Assembly (NCBI GenBank): GCA_018780035.1
Contig: JADMKE010000024.1
Span: 1 to 64,000 of the forward strand
Direction of reading: 5' to 3'
DNA length: 64,000 bases
Source: Candidatus Sericytochromatia bacterium
Lineage (GTDB): Bacteria; Cyanobacteriota; Sericytochromatia; UBA7694
The translations under genes and the position numbers were made by a program. The number at the start of each line of letters is the position of its first letter. Position 1 is the first letter of the stretch. Below are positions 10,901 to 18,454 of this stretch, in pieces. The notes under the pieces were generated by a model. The model was given only the letters and a program-made list of their open reading frames with translations, was not told the origin of the DNA and did no database searches.

Positions 10901-11216
10901 TATACAAAGGTCTGTGGATCGGTAGGGCTTTTTCTTGGGCTTCTCGTGAGAGTGTCGGAGCCAACTCTAGCAATGCTGGAGAAACGCCGGAGTGAGGGTC
11001 TTGGGCAAGCTCTGCCAGGGTTTTTCCCGAACGGTAATGCGGATTGGCTTGTAAAATGGGGCCTTTGAACAGATTCAAAGATTCACGCACTTTGCGTTTG
11101 AATTGATCAGCTAAATCAGGATTGCGCAATGAAAATGAAGAGGTCAGAAAACTGAGATAATTTTCTCTCAGGTCTTCAGAGGTCGTGATCGGATTAATCC
11201 GTGATTTTGTAAGCAT
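4989..11216 (-). CDS. Giant superfamily 2 helicase with DUF1998 and MIT_C-like C-terminus (DruE-like)
   Basis: 2075-residue ATP-dependent helicase. Seen: Walker A GTGSGKT at about residues 126-132, DEAH at 266-269, motif III 'SAT', and a C-terminal RecA half with 'TTFELGVDVG' and 'QRAGRAARR' (motifs V and VI). A DUF1998-type zinc region follows, with clustered cysteines ('CTACSENQSCNACLRR') and 'FPGGAGF'. Further Cys clusters lie mid-protein. The last ~50 residues ('SHKRYIEINKDNG', 'KGFDIL') resemble the MIT_C phospholipase-D-like domain. DUF1998 helicases of this size are the hallmark DruE subunit of Druantia. Separate helicase, DUF1998 and PLD proteins form the DISARM core. Start chosen at the ATG at 11216 because AAGGAG sits 7 bases upstream; an in-frame GTG at 11237 would overlap hsdR. 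Likely an anti-phage effector or translocase; the defence role is inference. Confidence 0.85.
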   Translation of the reverse strand: MLTKSRINPITTSEDLRENYLSFLTSSFSLRNPDLADQFKRKVRESLNLFKGPILQANPHYRSGKTLAELAQDPHSGVSPALLELAPTLSREAQEKALPIHRPLYIHQEQALLQASQGENIIVATGTGSGKTESFLFPIVNHLLQERHEKGHIGPGVRAILIYPMNALANDQIKRLREMMPPETGITFGRYTGQTAKEYADAVSDYKRELGADPQSNELLSRSQIQHTPPHILLTNYAMLEYLLLRPEDAKIFENGQTWKFIVLDEAHTYKGAMGTEIGYLMRKVKDRVAGEKSDRIQCIATSATIGNENSPTVREEVTQAVGNLFGSTFKPHNLIFADKIPAHERFQYSCWGSGQPEFYQLLHEVLSLDANQLKSSLEELLCDQLTQYTDQPGYPDQDILDEALNKLAEPDTIAELRSDVLFELLKGDQRVHELAYALERKPSSLNQLSKKIFSDFPLEAESALVQLTDLATAAHDPQTRVPLLMARYHFFVKSMEGLSIAFPGTQSQNLLIGRFSESPDATETIPAFELKNCIRCGSLYLNGQYEQRQGKKAFVSYPPKKILSADTESKDIVYTIDLQIQVESCEDDLALADNEGQDENSAAQVGTSLNDTEWLCVHCGILHSEIGQPCCQNQRLKAVNRVVPTGQGNHFLIKTCPACGGQRKKDSIIHSFRTNENAAAFMLGRTLFQHTPLTIENSLEPTLATLKTQNNPWASLKPNTQNENHFTETGKRRLLAFSDSRMDAAYFAIYMQTQASKILHRQLILSALKELEQKNPNEVGFTASSLIEPVLRQAVKARVFQNTEFANKQMVSYWLFTELCSLQARQNLEGTGLVHWILHPRVVQQIKFLYLQAQSYFEPYGINEEQLVLLIQQFLVYLRKRSVVGSLDNQPNYTDSYLWPRNRPYSLNLNMGNSAKAVATWLASGNRHNGRTEFLQKFWSQTGKEFEFETAEKLLELTWNMLQSMNDENPFKACAIGEIWEDFSQGSAFQLNPDLWLATTRIAESGSEGCFRCNLCGNLSSLDLLGICSSYRCHGRLERIDPEKDMAQNYYRRLYLSDKQIPINIAEHTAQITTKEGAQRQQNFIDDRSALNMLSCSTTFELGVDVGQLHAVFMRNVPPSVANYVQRAGRAARRLDATAYILTFCRARSHDLAYFEDVEALVGGHVQPPHIPGENIDIARRHLHSVVLEKFFKTYPYYFNGPENKERGQLRWSFFTAPGKDICSKMSEWLQTRPDSLQQALRRIFSDLILPLGIDNWQWISQFVRVSDATREDPQDDNQAEELDPTRDQEAHIFLNWDGILGRAQAELYSEYLEYTNWKKDPKEVHSAERQINRILEIKLLNYFPARGVLPKYGFPVDVVSLELHSVEDWAKKIQLQRDLRMAISEFAPGCQLVANGRVITSYGLQTVRRKAWREYHFHVCKNCGRFERSQTKAKEDKVPEKCECGNYQGYKSGTFVIPEFGFTTAIDQEPEIPVEQPPKRTFATQVFFSSYDQTPVAVAFNQANHPLHLKTVYSPHGKLVVINDNNGKKFHICRYCGFGDRSPNPKGTHKTPFGKMCKNGGIHGKGHFLAALALGHEFKTDVLELRVSGPSLGLYEGQDLWLSVLSALIRGACRALDIEEENLDGALGNFSGGEYRSLILYDTFPGGAGFVKLIPDRLKAVIENALEIAENCTACSENQSCNACLRRYQNQFAHDLLKRGPAAEFLREFRDTIFTDLQDGFYPPGYSTSEQWLKNQLQTSRSITLVLAHFQDYASKMGEWYKLFSRAAQLGCQIHLILADPEQNFMNYANALQVFPLLGLSIEGIKISTFSKKSTVPFQAMFEHGHSFTLARWAENQDAPFSESDDRSLLKKSVSPKDPMLSKFKTEIGNLKLKNWSFEDLKYQLQAVRYIDLKIGELKNWHDLLESEIPVNTLDVYIYDRFIRHTVAFESVKNFLEMINQKAKQFNRKINIRLETTYGENLYIQNKNQEKQDKAEEEKKLQEKTFFSELREQSKPGGCFEHLLFTLLKTQQKTNDKKIQSHKRYIEINKDNGKRIINIEKGFDILQKNRNGIFAGKFQVTEDSYLVCFDENG

Positions 11217-11226
11217 TTGAATCTCC

Positions 11227-14200
11227 TTATTGCACAACGGATTCAGATTTTAAATAGGCTATCAACTCACGCAAAACCTTTGAATCTCGGGTAATTTTGG
11301 GTTCGATTTCATGATGGTACGAAACCCAGCTAATTTCAGGATTTGAGGCTACTGCTTGCAGCTTATTAAAGAAATAGGCGCGGTAGTGCGCGTCTTGAAT
11401 AAAGATTTGCACAAAAGGCAAAAGCTTGAGTACCTGCAAAGATGCTTCATGCCACAGGCAAGGCTCTGATTTTTGCAGACTCAAACTGACTTCAACCGAG
11501 CGATTGAGCGGCTGGGTTTGGGGGCCTGTGAGCATGTCTGCTTCGTAGCGGTACACCCCGCCCAAAAATTCACCCATCCCGGGTAGAATCAATTGCCATT
11601 GCTGAAAAGCATTTTGCAGAAAACGTGCCATTTTTTCGAGCACGGTTAGCAGTTTTTGATGCTGGCCATGCAAAATTTCTTCTCCGTTTAATCCGGTGTG
11701 GCCTATGTCATCGTTGCGGTACTCGCGGACTTGATTGAGCAATGCCCAGAGTTCTTTATGGACCAAGGCATTGAGTGGCGCGACATTGGGCAGGGCAAAA
11801 CTTTGGAGTATTTCTTCACGCTCAGTTGGCGTTTGCAGATGTTCGCGCAGGGTATTGGCGATACGGCTGCCAAGGGTGGTCCAAAGCCCAAACTCTGAAC
11901 GGCTAAACTGTTGGCGACTGCCCGGCTCTCGCCCAGCCAACCAGGTATTTTGGTATTGGCGAAAGAGCCCGGGATTTTGAATCGCGCCGCTCAAGAGCAG
12001 ATTGGATAAAAACAGAGCGTTGGCCTCGAAAAAATGATAGAGATGTTCTACCTGATCCTTGACTTGGGTTTTGCGGTGATAATGCCACAGAATCGAGGCC
12101 AAAGGAAACGGCAAAGTATTGATTAATCCTGGCAATGAAAAGGCGGCTGGAGTTGCCAAATGGTCATTTTGTGTGCCTTCTGCGTTTTGGATAATTGTAA
12201 ATCCCATTTCCAAGCCTCTTTCGAAACCCTGCTGATAATCATCTTTGCTTGAGACAGTTTCGGACAAGAGTTCTGATTGTTGGATTACGTTGTCAATAGC
12301 AGTTAATTCTTGATCAGGGGGATAACCAAATTTTTTGAGCAATTTCTTGACCATCAAGCGCATTTTGGCCCGAGCACTCTGCTGAATTTGCCAATCTACT
12401 GTGGTGTTATTGCGCACGTTTTCAACCAATTCTTTGGCTAAATTGCCCAATTGCTGGTCTCCCATGATAGCTATTGCTGAATCACTGGTGGCCAAAGCAT
12501 CATAAAAAGCCAATTCATCATCGTTGAGGCCGATGGTCTCACCCCGCTTGTCGTCTGAGCGCAAGTCTTTGGCCATTTGAATCAGTTCTTCGATTACTTG
12601 CGCAGTCGTGATGTGCTGATTGCGGTATTTCGTAAGGGTGGCATCGAGCCGTTCTGAAAATTTGCGGGCCTGAATCCTGTTGCGCTGGGAGCGTTCACGC
12701 ACTTCATCACGCATGATTTTTTCGAGCAATTTTTGGGCCAAATTGGGGTAGCGGTGCTCGCGCAATTGATCGAGAAACTCCATCGAGAGAATCGAGACAT
12801 CGGGGCGGGCCATGCCTGCAGCCGAGAAGATATCGATCACACCATCGGATACCAATGCCTTGTTGAGCAATTGACGGATTGCCGCTTCGATTTCTGCTGC
12901 GGATTTTTCACCTTGGGGCTGCAGTTTGACCAAGCGGGCGCGTATAAATTGGAAAAAAGCCACTTCTTCGCAAATCTGCTCTGCTTTGGGGGCAGGTAAA
13001 GCCAAAGCATGTAACTTGACCAGATGCGCCAATTCCCGCAGAAAGCGATCTACTCTGTCTGGCTCGGACAATAAAAAATTGCTGGTTTGATTGCAAATCT
13101 CAAGCCTGGATTCGAGATCGGCCCCAAAAAAGCGCTCGTATTCGCAGCCATGCAGAATACCGCGCAGAATATCCAATTTTTCGAGCATCAGATTTACGGC
13201 ATCGTCGTGATCAAGGGTGCTTTCCCCTTTTCCGCCTGAGCGGGTATATGTCTGCATCGCTTCGCGCAGATCTGTGGCAATGCCGATATAATCGACAATC
13301 AGGCCGCCTTCTTTGTCTGGATAAACACGGTTGACTCGGGCGATGGCCTGCATCAGATTGTGTCCATGCATGGGCTTATCTACATAGAGAGTGTTCAAGC
13401 AGGGGGCGTCAAAGCCTGTCAGCCACATATCTCTGACAATCACCAATTTGAGTTCGTCGTTGGGGTCTTTGAGCCTTTCGGCCAGCCGCTTGCGGTCTTC
13501 TTTTGAGCTGTGGTGCTTGCGCAGCTCTTCTTCGTCTGCGCTGCTTGAAGTCATGACCACTTTGATTTGGCCCTTGTTGAGATCGGGGCTGTGCCAGTCT
13601 GGGCGCAGCTCTACCAAAGTCTCATAGAGGCGGGCGGCAATGCGGCGAGACATGCTGACAATCATGGCTTTGCCGCTAAAAGCCTTTTGACGTGTTTCAA
13701 AATGGCTGATAATATCTTCTGCGATTTCGCGCATGCGCTCGGGATGCCCAACGATTGCTTCAAGCCGAGACCATCTCTGGGTCAAGTTTTCGACCATTTC
13801 ATCTGAAAAAGATTCTTTGCGCAGGGCTTCGACTTCTTCGTCGATGGTATCGCGGACTTCTTCACGCAACTTGATCTCGACCAAGCGGTTCTCAAAAAAG
13901 ATCGGCACGGTGGCCCCGTCTTCGATGGCTCGGGCGATATCGTAGATGTCGATATAATCGCCAAAGACCTGTGGGGTATTGGCGTCTTGGCTCTCTACAG
14001 GTGTGCCCGTGAAGCCCAAAAATGAGGCATTGGGCAGGGCGTCTCGCAAATAACGGGCAAAGCCATAGGCCGTGCGCACCCCCACTTCGCGGCCCTCGGC
14101 ATCGAGCTCAACCACGGTGCGGGCCTGAAAACCATATTGCGAGCGATGGGCTTCGTCGGCGATCACGACGATATTGCGGCGATCCGACAGCAGCGGGTAG

Positions 14201-15363
14201 ATTGGCTGATCTGAGGCAGGTAAAAACATTTGAATGGTCGAAAAAACCACGCCGCCACTGGCACGGGTCAAGAGCTGACGCAAATTTTCACGGCTGCTGG
14301 CTTGCTCGGGTTTTTGCATAAAGAGATCATGGGCTGCTGAGAAGGTATTAAAAAGCTGATCGTCGAGATCGCTGCGATCGGTGATCACGACGATGGTGGG
14401 GTTATCGAGGACGGGGATCAGCTTGCCTGTGTAAAAGACCATCGAGAGGGATTTACCGCTGCCTTGGGTATGCCAGATCACCCCCGCTTTGCGGTCGCCC
14501 TGCTCAGAGGTGGCTTGCAGGGTTTTTTCGATCGCTTTGTTGACTGCGTAGTATTGGTGATACCCCGCCACCTTTTTGATACTGCGGGTATAGCTAATAC
14601 CTGCGGCATCTTGGGTGGCCGTTTTTTCAAAGACTGTGAAATAGCGAATCAGGTCGAGCAGGGTATTTGGTGCAAGCAGACCTTTGATCAGGGTTTTGAG
14701 CTGGGGAGCGGAATTGTCGTCTTCAAAGTGCCCTTCGGGGGTTTTCCAGGGCTGAAAGCGGTCCCATCCGGCTGAGAGAGAACCGTAGCGGGCATCAAGG
14801 CCATCAGAGACGACCATCAGGGCGTTGTAGGCGTAGAGATTGGGCACTTCGCGTTTGGCGTTTTGGTGCTGGTTAAAGGCTTTTTGTAAGGTGGCTTGCA
14901 CTTCTTCGGGGTTTTTGAGCTCAATCACCACCAGCGGCAGGCCGTTGATATAGAGCACCAAATCTGGGCGGCGGGAGTGCTCTTGATAGGTAATGGGCAA
15001 TTGCGAGACCACCACAAAGTGATTCTTTTCGGGGTTTTGAAAATCTATCAGCCAAGCCTGGGAACTGCGATTTTTGCCCCCTTGTTGGTATTCTACGGGT
15101 ACACCCCGCAAAAAGAGCCCGTGCAGATCTTCGTTGATATCTAGCAGATCGGCCTGGGGCGAGAAGCGCGATTTGAGTATTTTGATTGCGTCTTGGCGGG
15201 CGCTGTCGGGCAAATGGGGATTGAGTTTTGCCAGGCTTTGCCCCAATTGCTCCAAAAGCAGGGGCTCTCGGGTGGGACGCTCCAGTTGAGAACCGTTGAT
15301 ATGCTTGTAGCCTTGGTCCTCTAACCATTTTATTGTGAGCTCTTCAAGATCTTGTTCTGTCAT
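11227..15363 (-). CDS. hsdR: Type I restriction enzyme R subunit with C-terminal HEPN-like extension
   Basis: 1378 residues, about 300 longer than typical HsdR. The N-terminal PD-(D/E)XK nuclease shows D134 and E148-L-K150; the SF2 motor shows TQGSGKS at 299-305 and DEAH at 403-406, with 'FLGFTGTP' and 'QAIARVNR' further on. This is the ATP-dependent translocase and nuclease of the HsdRMS complex. The extra C-terminal part contains RNDDIGH (1216-1222) in a helical context, which fits the R-x(4-6)-H motif, with a polar residue after R, of HEPN ribonuclease domains. The family's usual length and the late position of this motif suggest a fusion. A good ribosome binding site (GAAAGGAAG) precedes the ATG. 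It is separated from its hsdS by the DUF262 gene and followed after 10 bp by the DruE-like helicase. Confidence 0.93.
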   Translation of the reverse strand: MTEQDLEELTIKWLEDQGYKHINGSQLERPTREPLLLEQLGQSLAKLNPHLPDSARQDAIKILKSRFSPQADLLDINEDLHGLFLRGVPVEYQQGGKNRSSQAWLIDFQNPEKNHFVVVSQLPITYQEHSRRPDLVLYINGLPLVVIELKNPEEVQATLQKAFNQHQNAKREVPNLYAYNALMVVSDGLDARYGSLSAGWDRFQPWKTPEGHFEDDNSAPQLKTLIKGLLAPNTLLDLIRYFTVFEKTATQDAAGISYTRSIKKVAGYHQYYAVNKAIEKTLQATSEQGDRKAGVIWHTQGSGKSLSMVFYTGKLIPVLDNPTIVVITDRSDLDDQLFNTFSAAHDLFMQKPEQASSRENLRQLLTRASGGVVFSTIQMFLPASDQPIYPLLSDRRNIVVIADEAHRSQYGFQARTVVELDAEGREVGVRTAYGFARYLRDALPNASFLGFTGTPVESQDANTPQVFGDYIDIYDIARAIEDGATVPIFFENRLVEIKLREEVRDTIDEEVEALRKESFSDEMVENLTQRWSRLEAIVGHPERMREIAEDIISHFETRQKAFSGKAMIVSMSRRIAARLYETLVELRPDWHSPDLNKGQIKVVMTSSSADEEELRKHHSSKEDRKRLAERLKDPNDELKLVIVRDMWLTGFDAPCLNTLYVDKPMHGHNLMQAIARVNRVYPDKEGGLIVDYIGIATDLREAMQTYTRSGGKGESTLDHDDAVNLMLEKLDILRGILHGCEYERFFGADLESRLEICNQTSNFLLSEPDRVDRFLRELAHLVKLHALALPAPKAEQICEEVAFFQFIRARLVKLQPQGEKSAAEIEAAIRQLLNKALVSDGVIDIFSAAGMARPDVSILSMEFLDQLREHRYPNLAQKLLEKIMRDEVRERSQRNRIQARKFSERLDATLTKYRNQHITTAQVIEELIQMAKDLRSDDKRGETIGLNDDELAFYDALATSDSAIAIMGDQQLGNLAKELVENVRNNTTVDWQIQQSARAKMRLMVKKLLKKFGYPPDQELTAIDNVIQQSELLSETVSSKDDYQQGFERGLEMGFTIIQNAEGTQNDHLATPAAFSLPGLINTLPFPLASILWHYHRKTQVKDQVEHLYHFFEANALFLSNLLLSGAIQNPGLFRQYQNTWLAGREPGSRQQFSRSEFGLWTTLGSRIANTLREHLQTPTEREEILQSFALPNVAPLNALVHKELWALLNQVREYRNDDIGHTGLNGEEILHGQHQKLLTVLEKMARFLQNAFQQWQLILPGMGEFLGGVYRYEADMLTGPQTQPLNRSVEVSLSLQKSEPCLWHEASLQVLKLLPFVQIFIQDAHYRAYFFNKLQAVASNPEISWVSYHHEIEPKITRDSKVLRELIAYLKSESVVQ

Positions 15364-15404
15364 GGGTCGCTTCCTTTCTGGTTGGCCCGCGTCTGGCCCT
15401 GAGA

Positions 15405-17198
15405 TTATATTTGCGTGGGTTGTCCTGCTGCCTGTGCAGTGCTCGTCTCAATTTGGAGTATTTCACCCAGCTCTTTAAAAAACCACTGCCAGCGGTCTTT
15501 CAAAGCGGCTTCAGACCATTCTCTGGAAAAGGTTTTTTGCTCAAAATCGCGCAGAATTTGCTGGGTGATCGCAAAGGCAGTGACCTTTTCGTTCTTTTCG
15601 TCGTATTTGCCTTTGCCCTGGTAGACTTCCATCTTGACCGCAAACGGGTTGTTGCTGGCCTCAATGTTTTTGGCTCCCCCCAAAAGCGTCAGGTTGCCCG
15701 CGCTGTTGAGCCATTTCGACGCCAACTCAGAGCTGATATGCCCCCATTCGGGGTATTTGGCATATTTGACAGGCAGAATATGTTCCAAATGCACATCCTG
15801 GCTGAGTTCAATAAAGGCCAGTTTGCTCTGATCGGTGGCGTTGTACTCCATGATCAGCAGCAGGGGCTTGATCCAGGGTTCGCTGGCAACCTGTTCGGAA
15901 CAGAGGTTGCGCAAGGCCTGGGCCACGATGCCATCGGCCGACAATTTTTTGTTCAACTCGTCACTGATTTCAGCCATACTGCGCTGCTCTTTGATCCACT
16001 TGATCAGGTTGAAGCTGGTCTGCTTGATTTGAGACAGGGTCTTGCCCGCCAGCCAATAGAGGTAATAAAAGCGATTGAGCTGCTTTTTGAGGCTCTCCAT
16101 TTCTTTGTAACCCGTATGCAGGCCCGTGAGCAGAATGGTCTTCCAGTACATATTCCAGCGCAGATAGCGAAAGGCATAAATTTGGGTGTCATGGGCTTCG
16201 TAGATCTCCTGGTAATAGGTGCTGACAAAGCGTTTGAGATCCCCGATGACCTGATTGGGGTCTTGGTCTTTGAACGCGGCCTGTAATTCGTCATAAAGCG
16301 ATTTCTTCGGGTTTTGGCCGAGCAAATAATACTCATACAGGATAAAGGCATCATTGAGGTTGATATCACAGCCTTTGATCGTCTGCTCCATTTCGCGCCA
16401 ATCCGAGATAAACTGCTCTTCTCTGAGTTGGCTGGTTTCGGGGTCTTCTTTATGCCGCTTGTAGAGTTTTTCCAGCAAAAAGCTCTTGATCAGATCCGCC
16501 GGGGTTAAATCCAGCCCGCGATCATTGAGCACCTGAAAGAGCTTGATCGCAAATTCACGGTGTTGACAGTCGATGCGAATGATCTGAACCTGATGAAAGA
16601 CATAGTTCATAAACTGCCCGGTTTCCGTCGCCCCCAGGGTCTCTAACTTTTGCCGCAAAATCACCGCTGTGTTGATAAATTTATATTTGGGTTCTTCGTC
16701 GCTGCGAATTTCGTATTTTTTGGGTTTGTTTAAAGTGCTGGTATGGCCGTGAATGATCAAACTTTCAAAATCGCTCTGGTGCTGACGATGGGTAAAGAGC
16801 TTGAGGCGGCTGGACTTGCCTTTGAACATAATCGCATCATCAATGGTTTCACGATCCACGGTGCGGATCTCGGTGTGGGCCTGCTCGGCATTGAGATCCG
16901 GGTACAGATCGCGCAGCACGCAGAACAGAATCATCAGCGTGGTCAGGCGTTGCTGGCCATCGACGACATCCAAATAAGCCGAGCGTTCGTCCTCGGCCGG
17001 CCGCGCGGTGATCACCGAACCCAGAAAATAGTTCTTCTCCCCGTTCTGGTAGGCTTCAAAGAGATCGTCCCAGAGCTTCTCGACCTGCTCGTCTTCCCAT
17101 TTATAGGGCCGCTGATACTGGGGAATCTTGTAGAGGGCGTCTTTGTTGCCAAAGAGTTCTTCAACCGAGAGGCTTTGGGGTTTAAACGGCTCATCCAT
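15405..17198 (-). CDS. DUF262/DUF1524 protein, GmrSD-like
   Basis: 597 residues. The N-terminal DUF262 (ParB/sulfiredoxin-like) signature is clear: IPQYQRPYKW at 25-34 and DGQQRLTTL at 80-88. The C-terminal half carries the DUF1524 His-Me-type nuclease pattern 'LEHILPVKYAKYPEWG' followed by 'NSAGNLTLLGG'. Proteins with both halves include GmrSD-type type IV restriction enzymes, which cleave modified (for example glucosylated hydroxymethyl-cytosine) phage DNA using nucleotide hydrolysis. It lies between hsdS (2-bp gap) and hsdR, inside the restriction operon, so the locus could combine restriction of unmodified DNA with restriction of modified phage DNA. Long ORFs on the opposite strand here are shadows. 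Confidence 0.9.
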   Translation of the reverse strand: MDEPFKPQSLSVEELFGNKDALYKIPQYQRPYKWEDEQVEKLWDDLFEAYQNGEKNYFLGSVITARPAEDERSAYLDVVDGQQRLTTLMILFCVLRDLYPDLNAEQAHTEIRTVDRETIDDAIMFKGKSSRLKLFTHRQHQSDFESLIIHGHTSTLNKPKKYEIRSDEEPKYKFINTAVILRQKLETLGATETGQFMNYVFHQVQIIRIDCQHREFAIKLFQVLNDRGLDLTPADLIKSFLLEKLYKRHKEDPETSQLREEQFISDWREMEQTIKGCDINLNDAFILYEYYLLGQNPKKSLYDELQAAFKDQDPNQVIGDLKRFVSTYYQEIYEAHDTQIYAFRYLRWNMYWKTILLTGLHTGYKEMESLKKQLNRFYYLYWLAGKTLSQIKQTSFNLIKWIKEQRSMAEISDELNKKLSADGIVAQALRNLCSEQVASEPWIKPLLLIMEYNATDQSKLAFIELSQDVHLEHILPVKYAKYPEWGHISSELASKWLNSAGNLTLLGGAKNIEASNNPFAVKMEVYQGKGKYDEKNEKVTAFAITQQILRDFEQKTFSREWSEAALKDRWQWFFKELGEILQIETSTAQAAGQPTQI

Positions 17199-17200
17199 GT

Positions 17201-18454
17201 CTATTGGCCTGCCTCGTTGAGTTTGACCCGCACTTCGCCGCTCATAAGTTTGGGGAGGAGATTGTCGCGGAGTTTGGTGAGAGTTTGGATTTGGGAGGAA
17301 TTTTGATTAATTTTTGTCATTACAGGGCCAACTATATTTAATACTTTCTGTTGTAATTCTCTTGGCGGAATCAACAATGGAAAAGATTTAATTGATTCTG
17401 TAGATAAATTTACTTGAACACCACTATTTGACTGGCTTTGCAAAAAATTGATACTATCTTCATTTTTAAGAAACAAATATAATAAATAATTACTTATTAG
17501 TTCACTATCTTTTTCGACATATATTCTAGCTACACGTTGATTTAATACATATTTATCTGATTCATCAATTAAGGCTGGGTGAGCAAGAATACCCATATTA
17601 TCCTTCATATCAGTCATAGCCATTACAATATCGTTTTTATTTAAAATCCATTTTTCTAATTTTCTTTCTCTAGGAACATAATCTGATTTAGGAGAAAATC
17701 TTAAACCCCCACCAGGTTTGATATGGCCCATTTTAAAAACTTCTAAGTGGCGTTCTTCATAATCAACATAATTTTTGCTGCTAAATGCATAACCATTTTG
17801 AACAATAGCAACTTCACATAAAGGTTTCTCCTCCCAATCCGCCTGCGCCTCCTCCACAAACCACTGCCGGAACAGGGTCTCGGCCATGGCTTCGAGCGTG
17901 GCGTTCTGGCGGTGCAGCAGGTCGATTTTGTCATCCAGGCTGCTGAGGACAGCGGCGATGGCCTTTTGCTCTGGGAGTGGGGGAATAACTGCTGGTAGTA
18001 GGTGTATGTGATTTCTATTTAATGTTGGATTTGAAGAACCAACATCGTAAAATTCAAAATTAAATTCCTTTAGAAAATATGATATAAATAGGGGGTAATT
18101 ATCATGAAAGTCTTTCACCCAAAGTGTTGTATCGTGTGGCCAAAAATCTATATCCAAATAGAATACTGTGCCCAGAGTTCCCTTCCTCCCAATGACAACC
18201 CCAGGACTCTTTACTTTTCCTTCACTGTGGTAGCTTTTTATACCTGAAGACGAAACAACTGGATAGTGACCCTTTTGTTGGTCCTTTTGTGTAATATCGA
18301 ATCCTCTTTGAAAAGAAACTATATCGCCCAACTTACATTGCCGCCAAACTAATTGATTTCCCATCTTACTCATCCTCACCTCTAACATAGATTCAATCTT
18401 CCCCATCATATCCAACTCCAACTGTCCTGACCCCTGATCATTCACCTCAAACAT
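17201..18454 (-). CDS. hsdS: Type I restriction enzyme specificity subunit
   Basis: 417 residues with the usual two target-recognition domains, each followed by a conserved helix: 'IPPLPEQKAIAAVLSSLDDKI' in the centre and 'IPPRELQQKVLNIVGPVM' at the end. It sets the DNA sequence methylated by HsdM and cut by HsdR. The two recognition domains (roughly 17330-17820 and 18000-18360) are visibly AT-rich while the conserved spacer between them (17830-17985) is GC-rich, the mosaic expected from domain swapping. Start taken at the ATG at 18454, with AGAAGGA upstream, overlapping the end of the YhcG gene by 8 bp. A later ATG (MSKMGNQ) is possible. Confidence 0.92.
   Translation of the reverse strand: MFEVNDQGSGQLELDMMGKIESMLEVRMSKMGNQLVWRQCKLGDIVSFQRGFDITQKDQQKGHYPVVSSSGIKSYHSEGKVKSPGVVIGRKGTLGTVFYLDIDFWPHDTTLWVKDFHDNYPLFISYFLKEFNFEFYDVGSSNPTLNRNHIHLLPAVIPPLPEQKAIAAVLSSLDDKIDLLHRQNATLEAMAETLFRQWFVEEAQADWEEKPLCEVAIVQNGYAFSSKNYVDYEERHLEVFKMGHIKPGGGLRFSPKSDYVPRERKLEKWILNKNDIVMAMTDMKDNMGILAHPALIDESDKYVLNQRVARIYVEKDSELISNYLLYLFLKNEDSINFLQSQSNSGVQVNLSTESIKSFPLLIPPRELQQKVLNIVGPVMTKINQNSSQIQTLTKLRDNLLPKLMSGEVRVKLNEAGQ

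Noticed and set aside
15411..16286. 291-residue ORF on the plus strand opposite the DUF262 gene
   Set aside because: It lies antisense to a strongly conserved gene, has no ribosome binding site that I can see and no domain motif; the real gene explains the open frame.
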